A stretch of DNA of 64,000 bases from Burkholderiales bacterium (GTDB taxonomy: Bacteria; Pseudomonadota; Gammaproteobacteria; Burkholderiales; SG8-41), in NCBI GenBank assembly GCA_019635015.1, contig JAHCAG010000003.1, forward strand, positions 123,512 to 187,511. Reading direction: 5' to 3'. Shown piece after piece: positions 8,316 to 16,964 of the stretch (position 1 is its first letter; the number at the start of each line of letters is the position of its first letter). The notes below the pieces were generated by a model. The model saw only the letters and a list, made by a program, of their open reading frames with translations, made no database searches and was not told the origin of the DNA. The position numbers and the translations under genes were made by a program.

Positions 8316-9464
8316 ATGAAACCCCTCTCCATTGCCATCATCGGTGCCGGCATCGGTGGGCTTGCGGCTGCGGCGCTGTTGCGCCGTGCCGGGCATAGCG
8401 TGAATGTGTTTGAACAGGCGACGCAGTTTGCCCGCGTGGGTGCCGGTATCCAGATGGCGCCGAATGCGATGAAGGTCTTGCGCCTGCTGGGGGTTGAAGA
8501 GCAGCTGGTGGCCGGCGCCTTCCAGGCGGACGTTGCCTTGAGCCGGGCCTGGGATAGCGGCGCACCGAGCAGCGAGTTGCCGCTGGGCGCGGAGGTGATG
8601 CAGAAGTTCGGCGCGCCGTACTTGTTCCTGCATCGCGGTGATCTGCATGCGGCGATTGCCGATGTGGTGCCGAAGGACATCGTGCATCTGGGCATGAAGC
8701 TGAAATTTTTTGACCCGAAACCCGGTGGCGTCGATCTGCATTTCAGCAACGGCGTGATGATCAAGGCCGATGCGGTGATCGGTGCCGATGGTGTGCATTC
8801 GCTGATCCGCGAGCAGATGCTCGGGCCGGAGAAGCCGCATTTCACCGGCCGCGTGGCCTATCGCACGACCTTTCCGGCTTCGCGGATCAAAGGTGTCACG
8901 CTGGCGCCGGTGCGCACCAAGTGGTGGGGGCCGGACCGGCACATGGTGGTGTACTTCGTCACGCGCAATCGCGACGAGCTGTATTTCGTGACCTCGGTGC
9001 CGGAGAAGGCGGACTGGATCACGCCGGAATCCTGGTCGGCGAAAGGCGATCTGGAGGAACTGCGCGCACTGTATGCCGGCTTCCATCCGGAAGTGCAGGC
9101 GATCCTGCAGGCCTGTCCCGAAGTCTGGAAATGGGGATTGTTCGAACGCGATCCGCTGTCACGCTGGTCCGAAGGGCGCGTCGCGCTGCTCGGCGATGCC
9201 TGCCATCCGATGACGCCGTACATGGCGCAGGGCGCGGCCTCGGCACTGGAGGATGCTGCCATCCTCTCGCGGGTGCTGACGGGGGTGGAGGCCGACGGCT
9301 TGTCTGAAGCATTCAAGTTGTACGAAGCGATCCGCAAGCCGCGTGCCTCGGCGATCCAGGCCGGCTCCAGCGCCAACACCTGGCTCAAGGACAAGACCGA
9401 TCCGTCCTGGGTGTATGGCTACGATTCGACGACGGTGCCGTTGACCGAGCCGGCGGCGGCCTGA
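8316..9464 (+). CDS. FAD-dependent aromatic monooxygenase, NicC/salicylate-hydroxylase type
   Basis: A 382-residue class A flavoprotein hydroxylase. Features: FAD Rossmann motif GAGIGG at residues 10-15, the ADGVHS segment near 156, and the ribityl-binding LLGDACHPMTPYMAQGA near 290. The C-terminus (ANTWLKDKTDPSWVYGYD) and the middle WWGPDRHMVVYFVT closely recall 6-hydroxynicotinate 3-monooxygenase (NicC), so a hydroxy-aromatic or N-heterocyclic acid is a plausible substrate. No other nicotinate-degradation gene is visible. The upstream TctC protein may supply the substrate. Family confidence is high; the exact substrate is uncertain. Confidence 0.85.
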   Translation: MKPLSIAIIGAGIGGLAAAALLRRAGHSVNVFEQATQFARVGAGIQMAPNAMKVLRLLGVEEQLVAGAFQADVALSRAWDSGAPSSELPLGAEVMQKFGAPYLFLHRGDLHAAIADVVPKDIVHLGMKLKFFDPKPGGVDLHFSNGVMIKADAVIGADGVHSLIREQMLGPEKPHFTGRVAYRTTFPASRIKGVTLAPVRTKWWGPDRHMVVYFVTRNRDELYFVTSVPEKADWITPESWSAKGDLEELRALYAGFHPEVQAILQACPEVWKWGLFERDPLSRWSEGRVALLGDACHPMTPYMAQGAASALEDAAILSRVLTGVEADGLSEAFKLYEAIRKPRASAIQAGSSANTWLKDKTDPSWVYGYDSTTVPLTEPAAA

Positions 9465-9515
9465 ACGGCGAGTCCGGCGACACCTTGCCGGACCGACTGC
9501 GGCGCCCCAGCCGAT

Positions 9516-9544
9516 TTGACCGGATGTAGCCAATTGGCTACAGT
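9516..9544 (+). promoter_or_regulatory. higBA promoter with operator palindrome
   Basis: TTGACC (9516-9521) and TACAGT (9539-9544) are 17 bp apart, a plausible sigma-70 promoter. A perfect 18-bp palindrome, TGTAGCCAATTGGCTACA, occupies 9525-9542, overlaps the -10 box and ends two bases before the toxin ATG. It is the expected binding site for the HTH antitoxin that represses this operon. Confidence 0.65.
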
Positions 9545-9841
9545 ATGCCGGTGATCGAAATCCGCAAAACATCGAATTTCGTCGTCTGGCTTGATGGCCT
9601 GCGGGATATTCATGCCCGTGCCCGCATCCAAGCCCGCATTGAACGACTGGCCGCGGGAAACCCCGGCGATGTGGAGCCCGTGGGTGAAGGCGTTTCGGAA
9701 CTGCGGATCGATCATGGACCGGGCTACCGGGTGTATTTCAAGCGGCGGGGCCGTGCACTGGTCATTCTGCTCGCGGGCGGCGATAAGAGCAGCCAAACGA
9801 AAGACATCCGGACTGCATTGCGTTTGGCGCGAGAACTTTAA
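9545..9841 (+). CDS. RelE/HigB-superfamily toxin (Gp49-like)
   Basis: A 98-residue toxin of the phage Gp49-like/HigB group, expected to cleave ribosome-bound mRNA. Family marks: FVVWLDGLRD near the start, RIQARIERLAAGNPGD, and the core GVSELRIDHGPGYRVYF followed by LLAGGDKSSQTKDI. It lies 11 bp before its antitoxin gene, toxin first, as is usual for HigBA and unlike most type II pairs. The ATG is set by the operator two bases upstream and by the family N-terminus. If the predicted -10 box (9539-9544) is used, the transcript would begin inside or at the start codon, so leaderless initiation or another promoter is possible. Confidence 0.88.
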   Translation: MPVIEIRKTSNFVVWLDGLRDIHARARIQARIERLAAGNPGDVEPVGEGVSELRIDHGPGYRVYFKRRGRALVILLAGGDKSSQTKDIRTALRLAREL

Positions 9842-9852
9842 GGAGCACGACA

Positions 9853-10152
9853 ATGGGAAAAACCCAGACCACACGTTATGACGTTGCCGAACATCTCCGG
9901 ACTCCGGAGGAAATGGCAGCCTACCTTGAGGCCTGCATCGAAGAAGCCGATGGTGATGCCGCATTCATTGCCAAGGCGCTGGGGGACATTGCCCGCGCCA
10001 AGGGCATGTCTCAGGTTGCGAAAGACGCGGGCCTCTCGCGCGAGAGCCTGTACAAAGCGCTGTCGGGAGAGCGTAGCCCGGGCTTCGACACCATTCTCAA
10101 GGTCATGGATGCGCTGGGCCTCAAATTGCATGCCGAAGCCATGAAGCGCTGA
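9853..10152 (+). CDS. HigA-like XRE-family antitoxin
   Basis: A 99-residue antitoxin with an XRE-type helix-turn-helix in its C-terminal half (GMSQVAKDAGLSRESLYKAL, about residues 55-74) and the typical ending PGFDTILKVMDALGLKLHA. The N-terminal part (YDVAEHLRTPEEMAAYLEAC) is typical of this antitoxin subfamily and probably contacts the toxin. It should neutralise the adjacent RelE-like toxin and, with it, repress the promoter at the 18-bp palindrome upstream. It is preceded by AAGGAG 7 bases before its ATG. Confidence 0.9.
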   Translation: MGKTQTTRYDVAEHLRTPEEMAAYLEACIEEADGDAAFIAKALGDIARAKGMSQVAKDAGLSRESLYKALSGERSPGFDTILKVMDALGLKLHAEAMKR

Positions 10153-10202
10153 TGGCTTGCTGCCAAGCTTTCCCTGTTTGATATCAATCCTCGAGATATT
10201 CC

Positions 10203-11141
10203 ATGAAACACGACGTCATTCTCACCGCCAAAGGCCATGCCGGCACCCAGAAACGCATGGAGCAGGCGTTCAACCTGGTGAAGCTGTGGGAGCAGCCGGA
10301 CCGTGCCGCAGCGCTGAAGGCGGCAGCCCCGAAGGTTCGCGCGCTGGCGCATACCGGCCACAGCAAGGTTGATGCCGCGCTGATGGATGCGCTGCCGAAG
10401 CTCGAGATCATCGCCAACTTCGGCGTCGGCGTGGACCAGATTGATCTGGATGCCGCGAAGGCGCGCGGCATCACCGTCACCAACACCGCGAATGCGCTGA
10501 ACGACTGCGTTGCCGACTGTGCGATCGCACTGGTGCTGAACACGCTGCGCAAGTTTCCGCAGGCGGACAAGTATCTGCGTGCCGGCCGCTGGAAAAGCGA
10601 CGGCACCTATCCCTTCACCACCTCGCTCGGCGGCAAGACCCTGGGCATCCTCGGCCTCGGCCGCATCGGCGAGGAAATCGCCAACCGGGCGAAGGCTTTC
10701 AAGATGGAGGTCCGTTACCACAACCGCAACAGGAAGGACGTGCCCTGGGCCTACGATCCCGATCCGGTGACGCTGGCGAAAAACAGCGACGTGCTGGTGG
10801 CGATCACTCCCGGCGGACCGGAGACCGACAAGCTGGTCAACGCCGCAGTGCTCGATGCGCTGGGGCCGCAGGGTTATGTCGTCAACGTCGCGCGCGGCTC
10901 GGTGGTCGACCAGCCGGTGCTGCTGAAGTATCTGCAGGAAGGCAAAATCGCCGGTGCGGGGCTCGACGTCTATTACGACGAGCCGAATGTCGATCCGGCT
11001 TTTTTCACGCTCGACAACGTGGTGCTGTTGCCGCACATGGCCAGCGCAACGAACGAGACACGCACGGCGATGGGCCTGCTGCAGATCGAGAACATCCAGC
11101 TCAAGCTGGATGGCAAGGCCGTGAAGACCCCGGTGGTTTGA
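10203..11141 (+). CDS. D-2-hydroxyacid dehydrogenase (NAD(P)-binding)
   Basis: A 312-residue member of the D-isomer-specific 2-hydroxyacid dehydrogenase family (glyoxylate/hydroxypyruvate reductase group). The inserted Rossmann domain begins at GKTLGILGLGRIGEEIA (about residue 142). The catalytic Arg lies in VNVARGSVVDQ, the Glu in the DEPNVDP region and the His in LLPHMASAT. The residues after the second strand (YHNRNRKD) are basic, which fits NADP(H) preference, though this is only suggestive. It follows the toxin-antitoxin pair by 50 bp and seems to be a single gene. The true substrate could be hydroxypyruvate, glyoxylate or another 2-keto acid. Confidence 0.88.
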   Translation: MKHDVILTAKGHAGTQKRMEQAFNLVKLWEQPDRAAALKAAAPKVRALAHTGHSKVDAALMDALPKLEIIANFGVGVDQIDLDAAKARGITVTNTANALNDCVADCAIALVLNTLRKFPQADKYLRAGRWKSDGTYPFTTSLGGKTLGILGLGRIGEEIANRAKAFKMEVRYHNRNRKDVPWAYDPDPVTLAKNSDVLVAITPGGPETDKLVNAAVLDALGPQGYVVNVARGSVVDQPVLLKYLQEGKIAGAGLDVYYDEPNVDPAFFTLDNVVLLPHMASATNETRTAMGLLQIENIQLKLDGKAVKTPVV

Positions 11142-11164
11142 TCCTCCGGGATCTGCCGTTCAAT

Positions 11165-11182
11165 GGCGGGCGAATGCCCGCC
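11165..11182. terminator. putative terminator hairpin between convergent genes
   Basis: GGCGGGC and GCCCGCC form a perfect 7-bp stem around the loop GAAT, 23 bp after the dehydrogenase stop and before the stop of the convergent GlcG-like gene. No clear T-run follows, so termination is possible but not certain. Confidence 0.4.
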
Positions 11183-11208
11183 GCTGCGGACCGCCGCCGG
11201 TTTCGGCG

Positions 11209-11625
11209 TCAGTGGTTCAAGGCGCTCAGCCCGACGCGGGCCAGTTCTTCGTCACGTTTCCCGCTGGGATAACCACCGACGCCGATACCGCCGAGGATCA
11301 CGCCGTCGCGGACAATCACCACGCCGCCCTGGCCGAAGGTCAGCTGGGGATCGCCCATTTCGCTGATGCTTCTGCCACTGGCATGCAGCTTCTCGGCATG
11401 CGCGCCGGTGTCCATGCCGAGGATGGCCGAGGTGTAGGCCTTGCGGATCGCGTGGCGGCGTCCGAACAGGCGCATGTGTCCGGTCTTGGCAAAGGCCAGC
11501 AGGTTGCCGGCGTCATCGACGATCGCGATCGACACATGTTCCCCCGGGTTTTGCAGGGCCTTGTCGATCATGGCATCCATCGCGGCGCGCACCTGGACGA
11601 AGGGCAGGGGGGATTTGTCGGTCAT
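11209..11625 (-). CDS. GlcG/HbpS-family protein
   Basis: A 138-residue protein of the GlcG/HbpS (DUF336) family. Signatures: SIAIVDDAGNLLAFAKT, AIRKAYTSAILGMDT, and the C-terminal GGVVIVRDGVILGGIGVGGYPSG-like region (about residues 98-125) with ELARVGLSAL. These proteins are small alpha/beta folds that bind haem or cobalamin-like ligands, or accompany glycolate and other organic-acid operons; no enzymatic role is settled. The start at 11625 (MTDKSPLPF) is chosen over 11703 because GAGGAAT precedes it and the upstream stretch is Arg/Pro-rich. It is convergent with the D-2-hydroxyacid dehydrogenase. Confidence 0.75.
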   Translation of the reverse strand: MTDKSPLPFVQVRAAMDAMIDKALQNPGEHVSIAIVDDAGNLLAFAKTGHMRLFGRRHAIRKAYTSAILGMDTGAHAEKLHASGRSISEMGDPQLTFGQGGVVIVRDGVILGGIGVGGYPSGKRDEELARVGLSALNH

Positions 11626-11887
11626 GGGCGGTATTCCTCGGTTTCGGCCGGTTGAAGGTGTCGGGCGCCTGGATTTTAAGCGGTACACGCCAAGGCCGAC
11701 CATATACCCATGCCCGCCGCAGGGCGGCCTGACCTGTCACTCTCCGCCTTCCAGGCGCAGGTTTGAACCGCTCGTCGGGCGCCAAAGCGCGCCAGTCAGG
11801 CGTTTTTCCCCTCAGGAACTAGTGCATGGTGCGAAACCTTGCAGATTGTTAGACTGCCCGAAAATAAGGAAAACAAGGTCATTTGCC

Positions 11888-12847
11888 ATGCGCCGCAGCG
11901 ATTTCGACATCACGGACAGGATCCGCACCACCGACGCGATCGAGGTTTCCGATCACGTCCTGGGGCTGTTCCGCGCCCTCTATCCGAAGGGCAATCCGCG
12001 GCCGATGGAGCGGGCCTTTGAAGACCTGTCGAAGATGTACCACGGCAAACACCCGGACTATCACCCCTGCGACACCGAGTACCACGACATCCAGCATGTG
12101 CTGGATGTGACGCTGGCGATGGCGCGGCTGCTCGACGGTTACCAGCGCGACCCGCGCGAACAGGCGCCGCTGTCGCCGGAGTTTTTCAGCGTCGGCGTCG
12201 TCACCGCCTTGTTTCACGACGTCGGCTACCTGCGCCGGCGCAACGACCGCAAACACCGCTACGGCGCCGAATACACGCTGACCCATGTCTCGCGCGGCGC
12301 GAAGTTCCTGCTCGGCTACATGCCGAAGATCGGCCTGAAGAAGTACGCCCGCGACGCTTCGGTGATCATCCATTTCACCGGCTACGAGCGCGATCCGGAG
12401 GGCATCCGCATGGACGACCCGGTGATGCGCCGCATCGGCGAAATCCTCGGCACCGCCGACATCATCGCGCAGATGTCGGACCGTTGTTACCTCGAGAAAT
12501 GCCATGACCGGCTGTATCCCGAATTCGTGCTCGGCGGCATCGCCCGCCGCAAACAGCCTGACGGGAGTGTTGTTGTGGTCTACAAATCAGGCAAGGACCT
12601 GCTGAGCAAGACGCCGGCGTTCTACGTCAACGCGATGAAGCGGCTGAAGGACAAGCTGCACAGCGCCTATCAATATGCCGCGGTCCATTTCGGCGGCCGC
12701 AACCTCTACATCGAGGAGATGGAGAAAAATGCGGCCCATGCCGAAGCGGCCACCGGTGCCAGCGGCCGCACCCGGCTGCGCCGCGCGGCGCCCAAGACCC
12801 TGCTCTCCGGGGTGCGCTCGACGCCCGAGGGGCTGGTCATTCGCTGA
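11888..12847 (+). CDS. HD-domain phosphohydrolase-like protein
   Basis: A 319-residue protein with metal-binding HD-superfamily signatures: EYHDIQHVLDVTLAMARLL (about residues 60-78), TALFHDVGYLRRRNDRKH (about 108-125), and a later IIHFTGYERDP and LGTADIIAQMSDR. The spacing resembles HD/PDEase-type phosphohydrolases acting on phosphomonoesters or cyclic nucleotides, but no second signalling domain is attached. The ATG at 11888 is selected because the frame upstream, although open to 11441, overlaps the divergent GlcG-like gene and has no family similarity. The last 45 residues are Ala/Arg-rich and probably disordered. The substrate is not known. Confidence 0.7.
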   Translation: MRRSDFDITDRIRTTDAIEVSDHVLGLFRALYPKGNPRPMERAFEDLSKMYHGKHPDYHPCDTEYHDIQHVLDVTLAMARLLDGYQRDPREQAPLSPEFFSVGVVTALFHDVGYLRRRNDRKHRYGAEYTLTHVSRGAKFLLGYMPKIGLKKYARDASVIIHFTGYERDPEGIRMDDPVMRRIGEILGTADIIAQMSDRCYLEKCHDRLYPEFVLGGIARRKQPDGSVVVVYKSGKDLLSKTPAFYVNAMKRLKDKLHSAYQYAAVHFGGRNLYIEEMEKNAAHAEAATGASGRTRLRRAAPKTLLSGVRSTPEGLVIR

Positions 12848-12932
12848 ACCATCGCCGGTATCCCCACGGCGCGGTATCTCTGGCGGTTGCGACGCGGTAC
12901 AGTAACGGCTTCGGTCCAACAAAAGTCCGCTC

Positions 12933-13481
12933 ATGCGTTTCCTCATCCGCGCCGGCATCCTGATCGCCCAGCTCGCCGTGTTCCTCGCGCTGACGACGGT
13001 GATTTCGCTGGGCACCACGTACTTCACCGCCGAGCGTTATCCGGAGGGTGCGACGCCGGTGCGGCTGTTTCCGGTGATTGCGGTGCCGGTGGCGCCGATG
13101 GATCCGCCGCGTTACGAATTGCTGCGCTGGCCGGACATCACGCGCAAGGATCCGCCGCCGCCGCCGCGCAACCTGCGGCTGCCGCAGTCCGCAGGCGAAT
13201 TCGCAGTGCCGGCCGTTGGCGGCTTCCAGCCATACGTGCGTTTCACCGCGCGTGATGCGGCTGACGGCCGCCAGCGCATCGAACTCAGGGTCACCGAGGA
13301 CGATTACGTGATCTACGCCGCCTATGTCACGAACGGCAGCATGGTGGTGCCGGAGTCCTTCCGCGTCTGGGGGCCGTCGTCGGTGCTGCTCGCGGTGTTC
13401 CCGGCCTTCGTCCTGGCGCTGGTGATGGGGCGCCTGCTGCGCCGGCGTTTCCTGCCGCCGCCTGCGGCCGCCGGGCCCTAG
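12933..13481 (+). CDS. membrane protein of unknown function, two terminal helices
   Basis: A 182-residue protein with a hydrophobic helix at the N-terminus (about residues 8-27) and another near the C-terminus (VLLAVFPAFVLALVMG, about 150-165) followed by RLLRRRFL. The roughly 120 residues between are likely periplasmic; they include a Pro-rich stretch (KDPPPPPRNLRLP) and beta-strand-like DGRQRIELRVTEDDYVIYAA. No family is recognised. Its stop overlaps that of the convergent DNA alkylation repair gene by 4 bp. Codon use matches the neighbours. Confidence 0.6.
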   Translation: MRFLIRAGILIAQLAVFLALTTVISLGTTYFTAERYPEGATPVRLFPVIAVPVAPMDPPRYELLRWPDITRKDPPPPPRNLRLPQSAGEFAVPAVGGFQPYVRFTARDAADGRQRIELRVTEDDYVIYAAYVTNGSMVVPESFRVWGPSSVLLAVFPAFVLALVMGRLLRRRFLPPPAAAGP

Positions 13482-14596
13482 CCTTTTGCGCGGGTCAGCA
13501 GGAATTCGCCGAGCGCGACCGCGCGGCCGTTGAGCAGCACTTCGAGACGATGCAGGCCGGGATGGTGTTTGCGCGTCGTCAGGTCGGCCAGCGACAGTTT
13601 TTTGGTGAAGGCCAGAGTCTCTTTCGGCCTGAGCTCGACGGTTTTCAGCTTGAACACCTTGGCTGAAGTCCTGCCGCCGGCCTTGGCGTAGTGCACCCGC
13701 AGGTCGGCGAGTATGCGCTGGGGCGTTGTTTTCCGGTTTGCCAGTTCGAAGCGGATCGCGATGCGGCCGCCGATGGCCAGCCGCTGCGGCGTGACCGCAG
13801 CCTTGCGCACCGACACTTCGGCCTTGGCGCCGAATCCGGACACCGCCAGCGCGCCGGCATCGCCGCGCTTGATGGCCGAACGCAGTGCATGGCGCACGAT
13901 CCAGGCTCGCTCCGGTGAGGCGCCCTTGAGCCAGCGTTTCGCCACTGCGTTGAGCAGCGCCGGATGATCCTTGCCGATGTCGTTGAGGTGGTTGGCCACC
14001 GAGCGGCGCACGTAGAGTTCGGGGTCGTCCTTCAGCAACTCGAGCAGTTCCAGCGCCGGGCGCGGGTCGCGCTGCAGCGCGCGCAGCCGCGGTGCCCAGG
14101 GCAGGCGCGGGCGCGTGCCTTCGGACACCAGCCGCCGCACATGCGGGCTCGGGTCGCGCGTCCAGCTGCGCAGCACGGCCAGCGTGCGTTCCGGATATTT
14201 TTCGATGAAGGGCCGGATGCTGAACTCGGCGGTGAAGCGCTGGGTCAGCACATGTTGTGCGAGCATCGCCGCCTCGAAATGATCTAGCGCGTAAGCGGCG
14301 ACATAAACCGTGTGCGGCATGAACAGGAAGGAGGCCAGCGGTCCGCTGCTGTCGCCGCGCGGCGCGTCGAGCGAAGCCAGCAGGATGTCGAGCGCTGCCG
14401 GCACTTCCTGCGGCAGGTGTTTGCGCAGCGCGCGGGCGATGTGGTGGCCGCGCGGCATCAGTTCCAGCGCTGCGTAACCGTCGAGTGCGTCGCGCAGGAA
14501 AGCCCGCGCCGGAAACGCCGGATGCACCTGCGCGATCATCCGCGCGATGCGCCGCGGGATTTCCGGGCCGTAGCTGTTCTTGAGCGGTTCCGCCAC
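13478..14596 (-). CDS. DNA alkylation repair protein, HEAT-repeat (AlkD-like) type
   Basis: A 372-residue protein built of HEAT-like helical pairs, similar to the AlkC/AlkD DNA glycosylases that remove N3- and N7-alkylated purines without base flipping. Seen: LDILLASLDAPRGDSSGPLA, a run of repeats such as YVRRSVANHLNDIGKDHPAL and ERAWIVRHALRSAIKRGDAG, and a C-terminal beta-sandwich-like region (IAIRFELANRKTTPQRILAD, residues about 270-365), typical of the longer AlkC-like subgroup. The 8-bp gap to the zinc-ribbon membrane gene upstream suggests co-transcription. The assignment to the family is good; activity is not proven by sequence. Confidence 0.8.
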   Translation of the reverse strand: MAEPLKNSYGPEIPRRIARMIAQVHPAFPARAFLRDALDGYAALELMPRGHHIARALRKHLPQEVPAALDILLASLDAPRGDSSGPLASFLFMPHTVYVAAYALDHFEAAMLAQHVLTQRFTAEFSIRPFIEKYPERTLAVLRSWTRDPSPHVRRLVSEGTRPRLPWAPRLRALQRDPRPALELLELLKDDPELYVRRSVANHLNDIGKDHPALLNAVAKRWLKGASPERAWIVRHALRSAIKRGDAGALAVSGFGAKAEVSVRKAAVTPQRLAIGGRIAIRFELANRKTTPQRILADLRVHYAKAGGRTSAKVFKLKTVELRPKETLAFTKKLSLADLTTRKHHPGLHRLEVLLNGRAVALGEFLLTRAKG

Positions 14597-14603
14597 TGCG
14601 GAG

Positions 14604-15074
14604 TCAGCTGCCGCGGTCCTGCAGCTCGCCGAGTTTCATGCCGTGCCAGTCCGGCAGTGCGGCGAGGAAGTCGCGCTGTCCACCGGCAATCCAGACGTAC
14701 TGTTCATCTTCATGGATCACGCGGTAGCGGAGGGCGTGGCCGCGCAGCCACCAGGCGATGCCGAGGTCGGTGACGCCGGTCAGCAGCATCACGATCGCGG
14801 GCAGCACGCCGAGCATGTAGTAGACCACCGGCGCGGCGATGATCATCGCGACACCGGCGATGGCAACGATCGTTGCGACGCGCCCGCGCCGCGAGTTGCA
14901 GGCCGGACAGACCGGCGGCCGCAGCTTTTGGCGGGTGCCGGGCGTGGACTGCGCGGCTTCCGGCACCGCGCAGACAGCGCCGCAGGACAGGCACAGCGAG
15001 GGGAACTGGTGAAGGTGGCGTTCGACGACAACATGGTTGTCGCTGCGGTACACCCCGGAGGTGCCTTTCAGCAT
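14604..15074 (-). CDS. zinc-ribbon membrane protein of unknown function
   Basis: A 156-residue protein. The N-terminal part has CLSC and CPAC pairs (about residues 28-31 and 56-59), which can make a zinc ribbon. Two hydrophobic helices follow (VATIVAIAGVAMIIAAPVVY and a second ending GVTDLGIAWW), and then a short soluble tail (YRVIHEDEQYVWIAGG). No named family is recognised. It lies between gcdH and the alkylation repair gene on the same strand. Confidence 0.55.
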   Translation of the reverse strand: MLKGTSGVYRSDNHVVVERHLHQFPSLCLSCGAVCAVPEAAQSTPGTRQKLRPPVCPACNSRRGRVATIVAIAGVAMIIAAPVVYYMLGVLPAIVMLLTGVTDLGIAWWLRGHALRYRVIHEDEQYVWIAGGQRDFLAALPDWHGMKLGELQDRGS

Positions 15075-15095
15075 GTTCGGATTGGCCTGTTCAAT

Positions 15096-16298
15096 TCAAT
15101 TGAAGGCCGACAGCCCGGTCTGGGCGCGGCCGAGCACCAGCGCGTGGATGTCGTGGGTGCCTTCCAGCGTGTTGACGGTTTCGAGGTTGAGCATGTGGCG
15201 GATCACCGGGAATTCGTCGGAGATGCCGTTGCCGCCGAGCATGTCGCGCGCGGCGCGGGCGATCTCCAGCGCCTTGCCGGTGGAGTTGCGCTTGAGCAGC
15301 GACACCATTTCCGGCGTCGCGCGGCCCTCGTCGCGCAGCCGGCTGACATGCAGGCAGGCGAGCAGGCCGAGCGCGATTTCGGATTGCATGTCGGCGAGTT
15401 TTTTCTGGATCAGCTGGTTCGCCGCCAGTGGTTTGCCGAACTGCCTGCGGTCCATCGTGTACTGGCGCGCGGTGTGCCAGCAGGCTTCGGCGGCGCCGAG
15501 CGCCCCCCAGCAGATCACGAAACGCGCGTTGTTGAGGCAGCCGAAGGGGCCTTTCAGGCCGCTGACGTTCGGCAGCAGGTTGGCTTCGGGCACGAACACC
15601 TTGTCCATCACGATCTCGCCGGTGGGCGAGGCGCGCACCGAGAACTTGCCCTCGATCTTGCGCGTGGAGAGGCCCTCCATGCCGCGTTCGAGGATGAAGC
15701 CGCGGATCACGCCGCCGTCATCCTTGGCCCAGACGATCATGATGTCGGCGATGGGTGCGTGCGTGATCCAGAGTTTGGTGCCGGTCAGCAGGTAGCCGCC
15801 GTCGACACTGCGCGCGCGCGTTCGCATGCTGCCGGGGTCTGAACCGTGGTCGGGTTCGGTGAGGCCGAAGCAGCCGAGCAGTTCGCCGGCCGCCATTTTC
15901 GGCAGATATTTCTGCCGCTGTTCCTCGTTGCCGTAGGCGTAGATCGGGGTCATCGCAAGGCCGCCCTGCACGCCGACCGCGGAGCGGAAGGCGGTATCGA
16001 CGCGTTCCAGCTCGCGCATGATCAGGCCGTAGGCGACGTAGCCGATGCCGGCGCAGCCGTAACCTTCGAGCGGCGCGCCGAGGAAGCCGAGTTCGCCCAT
16101 CTCGCGCATCACGTCGCGCTCGAAGGTTTCATGGCGGTTCCAGTCGCGGATGCGCGGCGCGAGTTTTTCCTGCGCGTACTGGCGCGCGGTGTCGCGGATC
16201 ATCCGTTCCTCTTCGGTCAGCTGGGCTTCGATCAGCAGTGGGTCATCCCACTGGAAGTGGCCGCCGGTGAGTGTGACAGCGGTATGGTCGATGGTCAT
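15096..16298 (-). CDS. gcdH: glutaryl-CoA dehydrogenase
   Basis: A 400-residue acyl-CoA dehydrogenase of the glutaryl-CoA type, which oxidatively decarboxylates glutaryl-CoA to crotonyl-CoA in lysine, tryptophan and benzoate-type degradation. Family marks: [20 protein letters not shown] at the N-terminus, [17 protein letters not shown] (FAD and substrate loop), [31 protein letters not shown], and the catalytic base region [15 protein letters not shown] with Glu379. The mechanism and specificity follow from the EGTHDIHAL signature, which separates GcdH from other acyl-CoA dehydrogenases. No class III CoA-transferase is directly adjacent, although one lies at 33335. Confidence 0.93.
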   Translation of the reverse strand: MTIDHTAVTLTGGHFQWDDPLLIEAQLTEEERMIRDTARQYAQEKLAPRIRDWNRHETFERDVMREMGELGFLGAPLEGYGCAGIGYVAYGLIMRELERVDTAFRSAVGVQGGLAMTPIYAYGNEEQRQKYLPKMAAGELLGCFGLTEPDHGSDPGSMRTRARSVDGGYLLTGTKLWITHAPIADIMIVWAKDDGGVIRGFILERGMEGLSTRKIEGKFSVRASPTGEIVMDKVFVPEANLLPNVSGLKGPFGCLNNARFVICWGALGAAEACWHTARQYTMDRRQFGKPLAANQLIQKKLADMQSEIALGLLACLHVSRLRDEGRATPEMVSLLKRNSTGKALEIARAARDMLGGNGISDEFPVIRHMLNLETVNTLEGTHDIHALVLGRAQTGLSAFN

Positions 16299-16346
16299 GC
16301 GGCGCTCCGTTGTGACTGCAGCCGCGATTTTAACCGGTGGGGTCGT

Positions 16347-16901
16347 TCAGCCGTTGTTGCGGGCCACGATGTGGGTGGGCAGGCCGTCGATGCTGTTCTG
16401 GTTTTTCAGCGCCCAGTAGTCATGCAGGCCGCTGCCGCCCTTCTTTTCGGCCCAGGCTTCGAGCGCGCCGCGTTCGCCCTTGTAGTCCATCAGCGGCACG
16501 CCCATGCCGCAGGAGGTCTGCACATGCGTGATCGCGAGATCGAAGATCTGGCGCGCGCCGGGCAGCGGCGTGAACTGCGAGTACAGCGCGGCCCAGTCCG
16601 GGTCGTTGTGGTGTATCACTTTTGCCCGGCCGTAAAGCCGCAGGATCAGCGGCGCGCCCTCGAAGGCGCAGAACATCACCGTCATCCGCGCGTCGGCCTG
16701 CACATGCGCCGAGGTTTCGTTGCCGCTGCCGGTGACGTTGAGCCAGGCGATGCGTTTCGGGTCGAGCACACGCAGCGAATCCATGCCCTTGGGCGAGACG
16801 TTGATGCGGCTGTCGGCAGTGGCTGTGCCGGTGAAATAGATTTTCTGCGCGCGGATGAACTCGATGTGACGCTCGGACAGTGCTTCGAACATCATGGCCA
16901 T
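16347..16901 (-). CDS. pyridoxamine 5'-phosphate oxidase-family flavoprotein
   Basis: A 184-residue split-barrel protein of the PNPOx-like family. The N-terminal QKIYFTGTATADSRINVSPK and DPKRIAWLNVTGSGNETSAH match the flavin-binding barrel strands, and MTVMFCAFEGAPLILRLYG follows. The C-terminal part (about 130-184) is an extension with CGMGVPLMDY. Such proteins bind FMN, F420 or haem and act on diverse substrates; here no substrate is suggested by context. It lies 48 bp upstream of gcdH on the same strand. Confidence 0.82.
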   Translation of the reverse strand: MAMMFEALSERHIEFIRAQKIYFTGTATADSRINVSPKGMDSLRVLDPKRIAWLNVTGSGNETSAHVQADARMTVMFCAFEGAPLILRLYGRAKVIHHNDPDWAALYSQFTPLPGARQIFDLAITHVQTSCGMGVPLMDYKGERGALEAWAEKKGGSGLHDYWALKNQNSIDGLPTHIVARNNG

Positions 16902-16964
16902 GTTGAATGCCCTTTGATCACTGGGCGTGCAATTCTAGCAGCAGGCACTGCCTTGCAGTGCGGA

